A stretch of DNA of 64,000 nucleotides from NCBI GenBank assembly GCA_965226695.1, contig OZ245405.1:186001-250000 (forward strand), written 5' to 3'. The stretch's first letter is position 1, and every line of letters begins with the position of its first letter. Positions 43,896-52,245 of the stretch are shown here, one piece after another. A model generated the notes under the pieces. The model ran no database searches. It had not been told where the DNA came from and was given only the letters and a program-made list of their open reading frames with translations. The position numbers and the translations under genes are program-made. This stretch comes from CATOSD01 sp965226695 (GTDB lineage Bacteria; Chloroflexota; Dehalococcoidia; Lucifugimonadales; CATOSD01).

Positions 43896-45928
43896 GCGCC
43901 CTCGTGGGGGGCGTGGACGAAGAAGCCGGTCCGGCGCCACAGGTCTACGCCGTGCAGTCGCAGAGTGACGGTCTCGCCCGGCTCGCACTGCTGGGGCAGC
44001 TTGACTCTCAACCGGAAGGGGTAGTCGGCAAGCTCGAGCTGGGCGTTGCGGTTTGGCGCGTTCTCGAGCACTACCGCCGGGTATAGCGCCCGCGGCTCGG
44101 CGAGCTCCAGCCGCTGCCCGAGGAACTTCAGGAACCAGTAACGCCGGCGGTCCTCCTCCAGCCTGCCTAACTCCCTTATCTGGACGTCGGCGCGCTGCGT
44201 GACGTCCGTCACGTGCTGCTGCGAGTAGGGCGGCTCGCCGCGGTCCAGGAATCCGCCTATCTGGCGCTGCATGACCAGGTCGGGGTAGCGGCGGAGCGGC
44301 GACGTGGCCTGGAGGTAGGCGGACAAGCCCAGCCCGGCGTGAGGCCCGGGCCGCGAGCCCAGCTCTGCGGGCGCGATCCTGCGGAACGTCAGGAAGCGGC
44401 GCAGCGGGCCGTCGGGCAGATCTTCCGGTATGTCCTCCAGGTCGGGGGCCTTTTGCGAGCGGTAGGCCGCGGGCAGCTCCCGGTCGCGGCAGAACTCCGC
44501 CAGCAGCGAGTTTGTCAGGATCATCAGCTCGGCCACCATCTCACGCGCGGCCGACGGCTGGGCCACGCGCACGTCCACGCTGCCGTCGTCGTGCACGGAC
44601 ACGCGCATCTCTGAGCGGTCCAGCATCAGCGCGCCCGCGCGTTCCCGCTTCGCCCTGAGCGTCTCCGCCAGGCCGTTCAGGGGCGCAAGCGAGTCGTGCC
44701 ACGGGTGCTCCTCGCATTCGATGGCGGCGTCGGCCTCCTCGTAGGGGAGCGCGGCGCGGCTTCGTATGACCGATGGCGTGACTTCCCAGTCCAGTAGGTC
44801 GCCCTCCGCGGTTACGTCCGCGAGCAGGCTGAGCGTGGCGCGCTCTTCGCCGGGCAGCAGGCTGCCGGCGCGGTGGGACAGGCTGGGCGGGAGCATCGCC
44901 ACCTGGAGCTCCGGCAGGTAGAGCGTCGCCATGCGCGTGTCGGCCTCGCGGTCCACCGCGCCTCCGTCCGGAATCAGCGCGCCGCCGTCCGCGATGTGGA
45001 CACCCAGCCGGTAGACCGGCGCGGGGCTGCCGGAGAGTGTCTCGAGCGACAGGGCGTCGTCCTTGTCGCGCGTCGAGGCGTCGTCGATGGTGATGGCGGG
45101 GGCGGAGGTCAGGTCGCGGCGGCGCGGTTGGCGCAGGATAGCGGACACGTCCAGCGCGTCCGCCTCGTCCAGGGCATCCTGGGGAATGCGCACGCGGATA
45201 TCGGCGCGTTCGAGCTCCAGCGGCTCGTCCGGCGACAGCGCGCCCACGCGCACGAGGGTGTCGAAGCTCAGCCGTTGCAGGTCACGGGCGCCGGGGTCGA
45301 CGCGCCGCAGCAGGGAGGACGCTACCGAGTCCCGGGTGTAGTTTTCGCCGTGGACGGCAAAGCCGCGCAGGTGGGAGAGCAGCTCGGCCTGGTACGCCGA
45401 GGGTTCCGCGGGCAGGGTGCCGTCCGCCAGGTGCCGGGCCAGCTCTTCGGTGGCGAGGGCGTTCTCGGCGGCGCGGCGCTGGCGGGCGAGGGTCTCCTCC
45501 ACCGCTTGCTGAGGGCGCGGACGGTAGCCGGCGTCACCGACCACGAAGTAGAGGGACGACCGGTTGAGGTGCAGCAGTATGGCGGCGAGTTGCTCGCCTG
45601 ACGGCGCGTCGCCCCAGTGCAACTCCGCAACGTCGTCGAGCGACAGCGGGTCGTCCTCGCCGCTGACGACCTCCCACACCTCGGCGAGGTCGAGGGACGC
45701 GGCTAGCTCTTCGGCGCTAGAGCGGAAGCGTTCGAGTTCGTCCTCTCCGGCGGCGATGACGCCGGTGGCGAAGACCACCCTATCCTCGGGAAGGCGGGCC
45801 TCGCGGTTCCTGCCGGTCGAGACGCGAACCTGGCGGCGGCGTCCGGCGACCGCTGGGGCATCGCCCAGAAAGCGTCCCAGGCCGATACCGCCCTTCAGCC
45901 GGGCCACGATGACTTCGTCCGTTCGCAT
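43874..45928 (-). CDS. RNase II/R-family exoribonuclease (RNB domain)
   Basis: 3'-5' exoribonuclease of about 684 residues. The RNB catalytic segment is seen as APAITIDDASTRDKDDALS, whose aspartates bind Mg, followed by YRLGVHIADGGALIPDG, ADTRMATLYLPELQVAMLP and LSAYLQATSPLRRYPDLVMQRQ, the family tyrosine/arginine motif. The N-terminal part is unlike the cold-shock domains of E. coli RNase R; an S1-like end is implied by VKLPQQCEPGETVTLRL. ATG 45928 (MRTDEVIVARLKGGIG) has GGAGCTGGT upstream; 52 more open codons upstream are not family-like. The C-terminal SVPSP is encoded by a repeat. Confidence 0.9.
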   Translation of the reverse strand: MRTDEVIVARLKGGIGLGRFLGDAPAVAGRRRQVRVSTGRNREARLPEDRVVFATGVIAAGEDELERFRSSAEELAASLDLAEVWEVVSGEDDPLSLDDVAELHWGDAPSGEQLAAILLHLNRSSLYFVVGDAGYRPRPQQAVEETLARQRRAAENALATEELARHLADGTLPAEPSAYQAELLSHLRGFAVHGENYTRDSVASSLLRRVDPGARDLQRLSFDTLVRVGALSPDEPLELERADIRVRIPQDALDEADALDVSAILRQPRRRDLTSAPAITIDDASTRDKDDALSLETLSGSPAPVYRLGVHIADGGALIPDGGAVDREADTRMATLYLPELQVAMLPPSLSHRAGSLLPGEERATLSLLADVTAEGDLLDWEVTPSVIRSRAALPYEEADAAIECEEHPWHDSLAPLNGLAETLRAKRERAGALMLDRSEMRVSVHDDGSVDVRVAQPSAAREMVAELMILTNSLLAEFCRDRELPAAYRSQKAPDLEDIPEDLPDGPLRRFLTFRRIAPAELGSRPGPHAGLGLSAYLQATSPLRRYPDLVMQRQIGGFLDRGEPPYSQQHVTDVTQRADVQIRELGRLEEDRRRYWFLKFLGQRLELAEPRALYPAVVLENAPNRNAQLELADYPFRLRVKLPQQCEPGETVTLRLHGVDLWRRTGFFVHAPHEGATSVPSP

Positions 45929-46055
45929 ACCAGCTCCAGTGTGAGAATCGTTCAAGGCTCCATGATAACACTTTGTGGGCGGCCGCCCTGCCGTGGGCGG
46001 GGGCGCCGCGGGCGACGCCTGCGCGCCGCGTGTGTGGGGCACCACACCCCTAACG

Positions 46056-46345
46056 GGTGAGGAAAACCGCGAAAAGTGGCTCATTTTGTTTCATTTTGTA
46101 ACACTTCATAGCTGGGAGCATTGGCCGTGCGCGACGGATTGAAACGCTGGCGAGACTTAATTGAGCAGGAAAGATACAAAATGTGACGAGAATGAGACAG
46201 GCCGGCGGAGGTTACAATCGCCGCATCTTCACCCCCATCGCTTCGACAGGCTCAGGGCAGGCACTAACCTATCCCCATCAAAGGGGAAGGGACTCTTGGG
46301 TTGCGGGGTCGGTCCCTCATCGCGGGGAGAGTAGCACGGATGTGC
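46056..46345. repeat. intergenic element, diverged copy of one near 10560
   Basis: GGAAAACCGCGAAAAG, TAGCTGGGAGCATTGGC and, after about 200 bp, GTAGCACGGATGTGCG with GGGGTTCAAG match the copy at 10560-10830 in order. REP-like repeats (CTTCGACAGGCTCAGGGCAG and CCCATCAAAGGGGAAGGG) are inserted at 46230-46290, and another pair lies at 46400-46480. The rest of the 700-bp gap before the IS1595 gene is AT-rich from 46540 on, with no gene. Confidence 0.5.
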
Positions 46346-46637
46346 GTGGGGTTCAAGGGGGGTGGGCAGCCCTTTGCGGAAGCGGGCCTGATGGCACGGG
46401 GCTTTCACCCCCGTCCCTTCGGCGGGCTCAGGGCAGGCACTGGCCTTCCCCCATCAAGGCGGGAGGGACTGCGGGGGGCGAGCAGATGGGTTGAAACCGC
46501 CCCCTACGTTTGTCTATCCAGGGAGAAAGGCGTTTTGGTAAGGGGATTATATACGAAAATAAACTGTCCGCCCAAAAGCTTGACAATGGCCCCAGCTTGT
46601 TTATTATTATGCTTATAAATACTAGGGGGCAATAGCC

Positions 46638-47601
46638 ATGACAACCACCAGCGGCCCAAGTCAATCACACCGCGAAGGCATTAGCCTTATCCAGCTCTTC
46701 GAGATGTTCCCCGACGACGCCACTGCGGAGGCGTGGTTCGTGGCCCAACGCTGGCCCAACGGCATAGCCTGCCCACAATGCGGCGGAATGGCTATCTCCA
46801 CCACGGCCAATCACCCCACTATGCCCTACCACTGCACAGACTGCCGCAAGTTCATCAGTGTCAAGTCTGGCACGGTGATGCACTCCTCCAAGATCGGCTA
46901 CCGCAAGTGGGCGCTGGCAATCTACATCCTCACAACCAGCATCAATGGCACGTCCAGCATGAAGCTTCACCCCGACATCGGTGTGACCCAAAAGACAGCC
47001 TGGCACATGGCTCACCGGATACGGGAGTCCTGGGCCAAGAAGGCCGAGACTTTCGTCGGCCCCGTCGAGGTAGACGAGACCTACGTTGGAGGCAGGGAGA
47101 AGAACAAGCACGCCAGCCAACGGCTCCACGCGGGCCGGGACACGGCCGGCAAGACTATCGTGGTGGGCATCAGGGACCGCGAGACGGGCAAGGTGTCTAC
47201 CGAGGTTGTCCAGTCTACCGACAAGGCCACGCTCCAAGGGTGGTGACTTACCATACCGCGCCAAGGGCCGCCGTCTACACTGACGAACGCGGCGGCTACA
47301 AGGGCCTCCCTAACCACAAGTCAGTGAAGCATGGCCGGGGCCAGTTCGTCGAGGGGGACGCCCACACTCAGGGCATCGAGAGCCACTGGTCGATGCTCAA
47401 GCGGGGCATCATCGGGACCTACCATCACATCATCCCTAAGCACACTGGCCGGTACGCCAACGAGTTCGCGGGCCACCACAACGACAGGCCCCTGGACACG
47501 GCTGACCAGTGGGCGTCATAGCCAGGGGCATGAACGGCAAGCGGCTCCGCTACGAAGACCTGATAGGGCCGGAGGACACGAGGGTTAGGGGCGGGCTGTA
47601 A
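46638..47601 (+). pseudogene. IS1595-family (ISXO2-like) transposase with two frameshifts
   Basis: DDE transposase of the IS1595/ISXO2 type. The N-terminal zinc ribbon CPQCGG...CTDC is in RWPNGIACPQCGGMA and TMPYHCTDCRKFIS, followed by KTAWHMAHRIRESW and VEVDETYVGGREKNK with the first acidic residue. After LQGW the frame stops at 47246; the continuation VYTDERGGYKGLPNHKSVKH and GIESHWSMLKRG is one base out of frame, and GMNGKRLRYEDLIG is out by another base, ending at 47601. Each junction is explained by a missing base; otherwise about 321 residues would be complete. Terminal inverted repeats were not identified. ATG 46638 has a weak site. Confidence 0.85.
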
Positions 47602-47649
47602 AAGGGTGTTGATTTGCGAGAGCATCAGTGTAACAATTGGCTCACGGAC

Positions 47650-47689
47650 AACATCGAACGCCAGCGTTGTCGCGCTGGCGTTCGATGTT
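47650..47689. repeat. perfect 17-bp inverted repeat
   Basis: AACATCGAACGCCAGCG and its exact reverse complement are separated by a 6-nt loop (TTGTCG). No T tract follows, so a recombination site, IS-associated hairpin or small structured RNA is as likely as a terminator. Confidence 0.75.
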
Positions 47690-47745
47690 CGGCGGTAGGG
47701 TCGCCGAGTAACACCTAGCATACGCTAGACGAACTTGCAAAACAA

Positions 47746-47773
47746 GGCCCCCGCCGAATGTTTGGCGGGGGCC
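47746..47773 (+). terminator. strong GC hairpin just before tRNA-Leu(UAA)
   Basis: GGCCCCCGCC and GGCGGGGGCC pair over an 8-nt loop and are followed by CTTCTGT. It may end transcripts from the IS region; the T content is low. Confidence 0.5.
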
Positions 47774-47783
47774 CTTCTGTCAC

Positions 47784-47874
47784 GGGGAGTTGGTCGAGCG
47801 ACTTATGACGTCTGTCTTAAAAACAGGTGGGGGTGTGCCAGCACCCCTCACGGGTTCGAATCCCGTACTCCCCG
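47784..47874 (+). tRNA. tRNA-Leu (anticodon UAA), atypical D-loop
   Basis: Acceptor GGGGAGT pairs with ACTCCCC, T-arm CGGGTTCGAATCCCG, anticodon stem TCTGT/ACAGG with loop CTTAAAA (anticodon TAA), and a long variable arm (GGGTGTGCCAGCACCC). The D stem GTC/GAC is present, but the loop GAGCGACTTAT lacks the conserved G18-G19 pair. CCA is not encoded. It may be a divergent or element-borne tRNA with reduced function. Confidence 0.75.
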
Positions 47875-47878
47875 CAGG

Positions 47879-48187
47879 CTACTTTCTTTCAAGTCCCCCC
47901 AGGCGGTCGTTCATGTGGCCTAGCGTCTCCAATATCTGAGCATTGACCCGTTCAATGCCAACGAGCCTCTCAGACATCTCCCCTTGCGCCTCTTGAATTC
48001 TCCGATACGTCGTGACGATATTGCCAACTTGGGTCGCCAGCAAGTCTAGCTTGCCCTCGATGACAGTGAGTCTGGCCTCGACGGCGTTCAGTCGGTTGTT
48101 GACTTGGACAAAACCAGCCCTGACATCATTCTCGAACGTCTGCTGACGGCCTTCGAGACGCCCAACACGCTGTTCTAGTGTGGCCAT
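47879..48187 (-). CDS. small coiled-coil protein, 102 residues
   Basis: All-helical protein: MATLEQRVGRLEGRQQTFE, VQVNNRLNAVEARLTVIEG, LVGIERVNAQILETLGHMN. The heptad pattern spans nearly the full length. AGGAGG lies upstream of ATG 48187. It follows the AT-hook-like gene by 9 bp on the same strand, so they form an operon driven by the promoter at 48473-48500. Its stop is five bases from the end of the tRNA gene on the other strand. Function unknown; such proteins occur in phage and plasmid modules. Confidence 0.75.
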   Translation of the reverse strand: MATLEQRVGRLEGRQQTFENDVRAGFVQVNNRLNAVEARLTVIEGKLDLLATQVGNIVTTYRRIQEAQGEMSERLVGIERVNAQILETLGHMNDRLGGLERK

Positions 48188-48196
48188 TAGAGCCTC

Positions 48197-48367
48197 CTAA
48201 CTGGGGCGGTCCTTACAGTCTTTGAGGTAGTCCCACTCATCATCGCGCTTGGGCGGCGTGCTCAAGAGCGCACGGGCCACGTTCTCCGGTGTGTCTGATA
48301 TCTGTTCTGGCATTGGGCGAGCCGGGCGGCCCCGGCCCCGCTTGGGCTGCTGTTCTGACTTCTGCAT
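48197..48367 (-). CDS. small basic protein with AT-hook-like motif, 56 residues
   Basis: Starts MQKSEQQPKRGRGRPARP at ATG 48367, with GGGAGG seven bases upstream. GRGRP is the core of AT-hook DNA-binding motifs. The C-terminal half SDTPENVARALLSTPPKRDD has the look of small accessory proteins of unknown role. It is the first gene of a two-gene operon with the coiled-coil protein. Confidence 0.7.
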   Translation of the reverse strand: MQKSEQQPKRGRGRPARPMPEQISDTPENVARALLSTPPKRDDEWDYLKDCKDRPS

Positions 48368-48472
48368 ATCAGCCTCCCAAATTCTCCTCAAATTCAAAAC
48401 CGGGGCCGTAACATGCACGGCCCCAGCTAACCCTGCAACTTTTTACCACTTCTGACTAACAGTTGCAATATC

Positions 48473-48500
48473 AGTATATCTATGTCAAGCGCCTTGTCAA
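48473..48500 (-). promoter_or_regulatory. sigma-70-type promoter for the small-protein operon
   Basis: On the minus strand TTGACA (48500-48495), 16-nt spacer, TATACT (48478-48473): close to consensus, about 105 bp before the AT-hook gene. A second TTGACA overlaps the spacer. Confidence 0.7.
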
Positions 48501-48530
48501 GACCTTATGCGTTGTGCAAGGCTTCCAAAC

Positions 48531-48614
48531 GCTACGGGAGCCCGTCACTACATGCGCCATTAGGCGTTAGGGGCATTGCGCCCACTTGGTGGCGCATGTG
48601 GTGACTCCCGTAGC
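48531..48614. repeat. long imperfect inverted repeat (84 nt)
   Basis: GCTACGGGAG at 48531-48540 pairs with CTCCCGTAGC at 48605-48614, and ACATGCGCCA with TGGCGCATGT further in, with a small bulge between. The central part GGCGTTAGGGGCATTGCGCC can pair as well. It lies between divergent genes and could be a recombination or replication site or a MITE. Confidence 0.65.
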
Positions 48615-48696
48615 AAGTAGTCCCTAACCTTGCCGTCAAGGTGGTACCCTTTTGCCCACCTCTTCCGATCACGCCAATGCCTCCGGGTGCGGCTGT

Positions 48697-48984
48697 ATGT
48701 TGGCTGGCCTGGTGTCTGCCGCACTCTTGGGCAGCGTACCCCTGGTCCTAGTCGCCTCTGCGATGGCTCCCGACTTGTCACCACTGGCAAAAGTGGCATT
48801 CATTTTACCTGTGGGCTCGATAAGCGGCGCTGTCACATGGTTCTGTCTAAGGACAGTACATCGGTATCTCAAGGCGGGGCCTTCCCCAATGGCCGACGAA
48901 AGCGATAGCGCCGCCGCAGTGGCCATATTTAGTCAAGAGGATGATGTAGTGGTCACGTCTAGTCAAGTGGATGGTGGGGAATGA
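48697..48984 (+). CDS. small protein with two membrane helices
   Basis: From ATG 48697 (MLAGLVSAALLGSVPLVLVA) it has 95 residues; the open frame reaches back to GTG/ATG near 48652. Two hydrophobic helices are seen (LAGLVSAALLGSVPLVLVAS; VAFILPVGSISGAVTWFCL), then a basic turn HRYLKAG and a polar tail. A terminator at 49024-49056 follows in the same direction, which supports expression. Unknown function. Confidence 0.6.
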   Translation: MLAGLVSAALLGSVPLVLVASAMAPDLSPLAKVAFILPVGSISGAVTWFCLRTVHRYLKAGPSPMADESDSAAAVAIFSQEDDVVVTSSQVDGGE

Positions 48985-49023
48985 AGTCGCTAGGGCCTAG
49001 CGCTCCGGCTCCCGAGCAAATCA

Positions 49024-49060
49024 AGGCCCCAGTGCTGAACACGCCGGGGCCTGTTTATTT
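49024..49060 (+). terminator. rho-independent terminator
   Basis: AGGCCCC and GGGGCCT pair over a 15-nt loop, followed by GTTTATTTT. It ends the small membrane-protein gene. Confidence 0.7.
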
Positions 49061-49214
49061 TGAGATATAATCCCCTTTGGTAAGGGACTCGTGCGGGGCT
49101 TTGCCATCGTGGGTCGGTGTGCTAACCTTTTTTGACTAGCTGACGTTGTACCAACTGAAAGGGGCGCTGTGCGCAGTGTCCCGAACCCAGGCGCACCCTG
49201 AGAGAAAGGCGACG

Positions 49215-49814
49215 ATGAAGGCAAGCGCCGATGCCAACATTGACGTAGAAGCGCTGGTGAATGGAGCCAAAGAAGGTGACGAGGCGTCGTTCGCCGCTCT
49301 CTATGAGCACTACTTCGACAGGATCTACCGGTACGTGAGCTTCAAGCTGCGCGACCCGGTCGAGGCTGAGGACGTTACAGGCGAGGTGTTTCTGAAGATG
49401 CTGGAGTCTATCCACTCCTTCAGGTGGCAGGGCTTCCCATTCTCCTCGTGGCTCTTCAGGATCGCCCACAACATGGTTGTGGACCACTTCAGGCGCAAGG
49501 ACAAGCGGCCCACCGTGTATCTGGACGAGGTGTCGCAGTCGGTGGGTGCCTACTCGTGGGACGTGGAAGGGTTCATCGACCGCAAGCTCACGCTCGGCGA
49601 GGTGTACGGCGCGATGTCCGGCCTGACCGACCTTCAGCGGGAGGTGATCACTCTTCGCTTCGCCGGCGAGCTGTCTCTCGCGGAGACGGCAGAGGTCGTG
49701 GGGAGAAAGGCCAACGCGGTCAAGGCGCTTCAACATGCGGGCCTCAAGAAGCTGAGAAACCTCATGGAGAAGGAGCCTTCGCTCGCGGGGGCGGTCCGAT
49801 GCGGCGAGGCGTGA
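49215..49814 (+). CDS. ECF-type RNA polymerase sigma factor
   Basis: Sigma-70 family regulator of 199 residues. Region 2 is seen as FAALYEHYFDRIYRYVSFKL, DVTGEVFLKMLE and FSSWLFRIAHNMVVDHFRRK; region 4 as LTDLQREVITLRFAGELSLA and NAVKALQHAGLKKLRNLM. The start ATG 49215 (MKASADANIDVEALVNGAKE) follows AAAGGCGACG; upstream codons are not sigma-like. The next gene, three bases on, encodes a membrane protein with a DUF5667-like part, so the pair probably forms a membrane-linked sigma/regulator unit. Confidence 0.93.
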   Translation: MKASADANIDVEALVNGAKEGDEASFAALYEHYFDRIYRYVSFKLRDPVEAEDVTGEVFLKMLESIHSFRWQGFPFSSWLFRIAHNMVVDHFRRKDKRPTVYLDEVSQSVGAYSWDVEGFIDRKLTLGEVYGAMSGLTDLQREVITLRFAGELSLAETAEVVGRKANAVKALQHAGLKKLRNLMEKEPSLAGAVRCGEA

Positions 49815-49816
49815 CG

Positions 49817-50704
49817 ATGGCAGACATGGGCCGCGAATTCGACGATGTACTGGACGAGTGCCTGGAGCGGTTGGCCTCCGGCGAGACGATCGCCGAGTGC
49901 TGCGCACGCTACCCCGGGCACGCCGAGGATCTGGCGCCGCTGCTGCGGTCTGCCGCCGCCGTGCGGCAGACGGCCCGCGTGACGCCCCACCTGGCGCTCG
50001 CCCGCGCCCGCGGCTACGAGCGGCTGGCCCAGGCTCTCGCCCAAGGCACGGGCGCGCCCAAGCCGACTCCCTCGCTATGGGAGCGGCTCGGCAACCTGCT
50101 GAGAACCCCGGTGGCCCGGCCCGTTCTGGCCGCGTTCGCGGCCATTTTGGTTGTCCTCTTCGCCGCGGGCGGCACGACGGTCGCCGCCAGAAGCAGCATG
50201 CCCGGCGAGCCGCTCTACTGGGTGAAGACGACCCAGGAGAACATTTCGCTGCGTATGCAGCGCACGGACATGGACCGCTCCCAGCAGCACGCCCGCATGG
50301 CCAACGAGCGCAGCAACGAGGTGCACACGCTCATAGAGAGAGGCAACCTTAACGAGGCCGAAAATCTGATCCGCCGTTTGCGCGAGCACATCTCCCAGTC
50401 GGCCCACTACGCGGGCGTAGTGGTGGTGGTGAACCCGGTCGAGATGCCCAACACGATTATAGTCCACCTGGCCGCGAGACCCCAGCTTACGCCTTTGAGG
50501 ACGCTTATGGACCTGAGCGAGCAGCAAAGGCACAGCCGTCGCCCCTTAACGCTGCAGTCGGCGCCGTCGGACCAGCGGCTGAGGGCGCAGATAGTGATTG
50601 GCCGGTGCGAGTTGTGGTACGGGGTGTTCCAAACCGCGCTTAACGGCGACGGCGGAGGGCGGCTGCTCTTCCGGGCGGTGGCCGGCAGCTCGTTCGGGCC
50701 CTAG
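49817..50704 (+). CDS. single-span DUF5667-like membrane protein (possible anti-sigma)
   Basis: 295 residues. A cytosolic N-terminal part (DDVLDECLERLASGETIAEC, ARYPGHAEDLAPLLRSAAAV) resembles anti-sigma N-termini; one membrane helix lies at about 110-130 (VLAAFAAILVVLFAAGGTTV); the outside part begins MPGEPLYWVKTTQENISLRM, the DUF5667 signature, then a long helix. The start ATG 49817 is three bases after the sigma-factor stop; GTG 49811 overlapping that stop is an alternative. Gene order suggests control of the sigma factor, but no zinc anti-sigma HxxxCxxC motif is seen. Confidence 0.82.
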   Translation: MADMGREFDDVLDECLERLASGETIAECCARYPGHAEDLAPLLRSAAAVRQTARVTPHLALARARGYERLAQALAQGTGAPKPTPSLWERLGNLLRTPVARPVLAAFAAILVVLFAAGGTTVAARSSMPGEPLYWVKTTQENISLRMQRTDMDRSQQHARMANERSNEVHTLIERGNLNEAENLIRRLREHISQSAHYAGVVVVVNPVEMPNTIIVHLAARPQLTPLRTLMDLSEQQRHSRRPLTLQSAPSDQRLRAQIVIGRCELWYGVFQTALNGDGGGRLLFRAVAGSSFGP

Positions 50705-50734
50705 CTTGCCGGGCGGCGATTTGGACCACGCTGT

Positions 50735-50776
50735 CACCCCCATCCTAACCTTCCCCCGTCAAGGGGGAAGGGACCT
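50735..50776. repeat. REP-like hairpin repeat
   Basis: CACCCCCATCCTAACC and CTTCCCCCGTCAAGGGGGAAGG, between the DUF5667 gene and the terminator before glnII. Confidence 0.65.
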
Positions 50777-50800
50777 TGTGGGAAGGTCCACTGACGCGAC

Positions 50801-50828
50801 GAGAGCCCCCACAAACATGGGGGCTCTC
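50801..50828. terminator. 11-bp GC hairpin between convergent genes
   Basis: GAGAGCCCCCA and TGGGGGCTCTC pair perfectly over a 6-nt loop; GACATTTT follows on the plus strand. It can terminate transcripts of the DUF5667 gene and possibly of glnII from the other side. Confidence 0.7.
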
Positions 50829-50854
50829 GACATTTTCGGCTTGTGGCGGAAGGG

Positions 50855-51880
50855 TTAGGAGGCGGCTCCGCAGACGGTGTTGAGGATGAGCTCGGTGACC
50901 TTGTAGGGGTCGCAGTTGGCGTTGGGGCGCCTGTCCTCGATGTAGCCCTTGCCGTCGCGGTGCACCTGCCAGGGTATACGCACCGAAGCGCCCCTGTCGG
51001 AGACGCCGTAGCGGAACTCGCGGTACGAGCAGGTCTCGTGCAGCCCGGTGAGGCGCTCCTCGATGCGGTGGCCGTAGTTGGCGATGTGCACGTCGTGGTT
51101 TCGGCCCAGCGCCTTGGCGGCGTCGATGCAGGCCTCGTAGTTGTCGCGCATCTGCCTGGTCGAAACGTTGCAGTGCGCTCCCGCGCCGTTCCAGTCGCCC
51201 TGCACCGGCTTGGGGTCCAGCCTCGCGCTGACGCCCTTGTTGGGTTGCGTGGACAGGTGGATATCCTCACCCACGCGGTACAGCAGCCAGCGGGCCACCC
51301 AAAGCTGATCGGCGACCATCGGGGCGTTCAGCGGGCCGATCTGGAACTCCCACTGCGAGGGCATGACCTCGGCGTTGATGCCAGACACCATAAGGCCGGC
51401 TGACAGGCAGGCGTCCAGGTGGGCCTCCACTACGGGGCGTCCGTACACCTCGTCGGAGCCTACGCCGCAGTAGTAGCCGCCCTGCGGCGCGGGGAAGCCG
51501 TTGTCGGGCCAGCCCAGGGGCCTGATGCCGTCGAAGAAGGTGTATTCCTGCTCGATGCCGAACCAGGTATCGAAGTCCGCGTACTTCGTGGCCATCTCGA
51601 GGCAGGCCGCGCGGGTGTTGGTGGCATGCGGCGTCATGTCTGGCAGCAGGACCTCGCACAGCGCCAGCTTGTTGTCGCCGCCGCGAATCGGGTCGTCGCA
51701 GATGTACACCGGGTTCAGTACGCAGTCCGAGTTTTCGCCTGGGGCCTGGTTGGTGCTCGATCCGTCGAAGCCCCAGAGCGGTGGCGTTTCGCCCTTCTGC
51801 ACTACCATGCCCTTGGAACGGAGATGGGCGGTGGGTTCCGCTCCGTCTATCCAGATGTACTCGACCTTGTAGTAATCCAT
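50855..51880 (-). CDS. glnII: glutamine synthetase, GSII (eukaryotic) type
   Basis: Joins glutamate and ammonia to glutamine using ATP. At 341 residues it is GSII, not the roughly 470-residue GSI. Signatures: WGFDGSSTNQAPGENSDCVL (near the N-terminus), FGIEQEYTFFD, NAEVMPSQWEFQIGP, QGDWNGAGAHCNVSTRQMR and GVSDRGASVRIPW. The adenylylation tyrosine region of GSI is absent. ATG 51880 (MDYYKVEYIWIDG) has GGAGGAGGAT upstream. GSII occurs in bacteria such as rhizobia, streptomycetes and some Chloroflexi, usually beside a GSI gene. Confidence 0.96.
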   Translation of the reverse strand: MDYYKVEYIWIDGAEPTAHLRSKGMVVQKGETPPLWGFDGSSTNQAPGENSDCVLNPVYICDDPIRGGDNKLALCEVLLPDMTPHATNTRAACLEMATKYADFDTWFGIEQEYTFFDGIRPLGWPDNGFPAPQGGYYCGVGSDEVYGRPVVEAHLDACLSAGLMVSGINAEVMPSQWEFQIGPLNAPMVADQLWVARWLLYRVGEDIHLSTQPNKGVSARLDPKPVQGDWNGAGAHCNVSTRQMRDNYEACIDAAKALGRNHDVHIANYGHRIEERLTGLHETCSYREFRYGVSDRGASVRIPWQVHRDGKGYIEDRRPNANCDPYKVTELILNTVCGAAS

Positions 51881-52019
51881 ATCCTCCTCCTGGGCGACCC
51901 GCGCGGGCCCTCTTATGCCTGGTCTGTCGGCCACATTTATTATTGCATCAAAGGGCAGTTATGCCAAGTGGGGATTAGGCGTTGAGCCTGTTTCAGATTG
52001 TCGATGCTGCCTGCCCCTG

Positions 52020-52093
52020 GGTTCCGGCTCGGGGGCCGGAATGACGAATGTGGGCGGGTTCCGGCTCGGGGGCCAGAATGACGAGTATGGGCG
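52020..52093. repeat. 37-bp direct repeat, two copies
   Basis: GGTTCCGGCTCGGGGGCC with GGAATGACGAATGTGGGCG is repeated with few changes 37 bases later. It lies in the 365-bp gap between glnII and the LLM gene; no gene is seen in that gap. Confidence 0.7.
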
Positions 52094-52245
52094 GGTTCGG
52101 GCGGCGCCAATTTGACACTCCATAGCGCCGTTTGTAGAATATGCCCAATTCTGGACGGGCGCGTCCGCGCGCCGGTCGAGCAGGCTGTCCAATTCACGGG
52201 CGGCAGCGGGCGCCTAAAGGCGCAGGCAGGAAGGAGAAATCCGGC

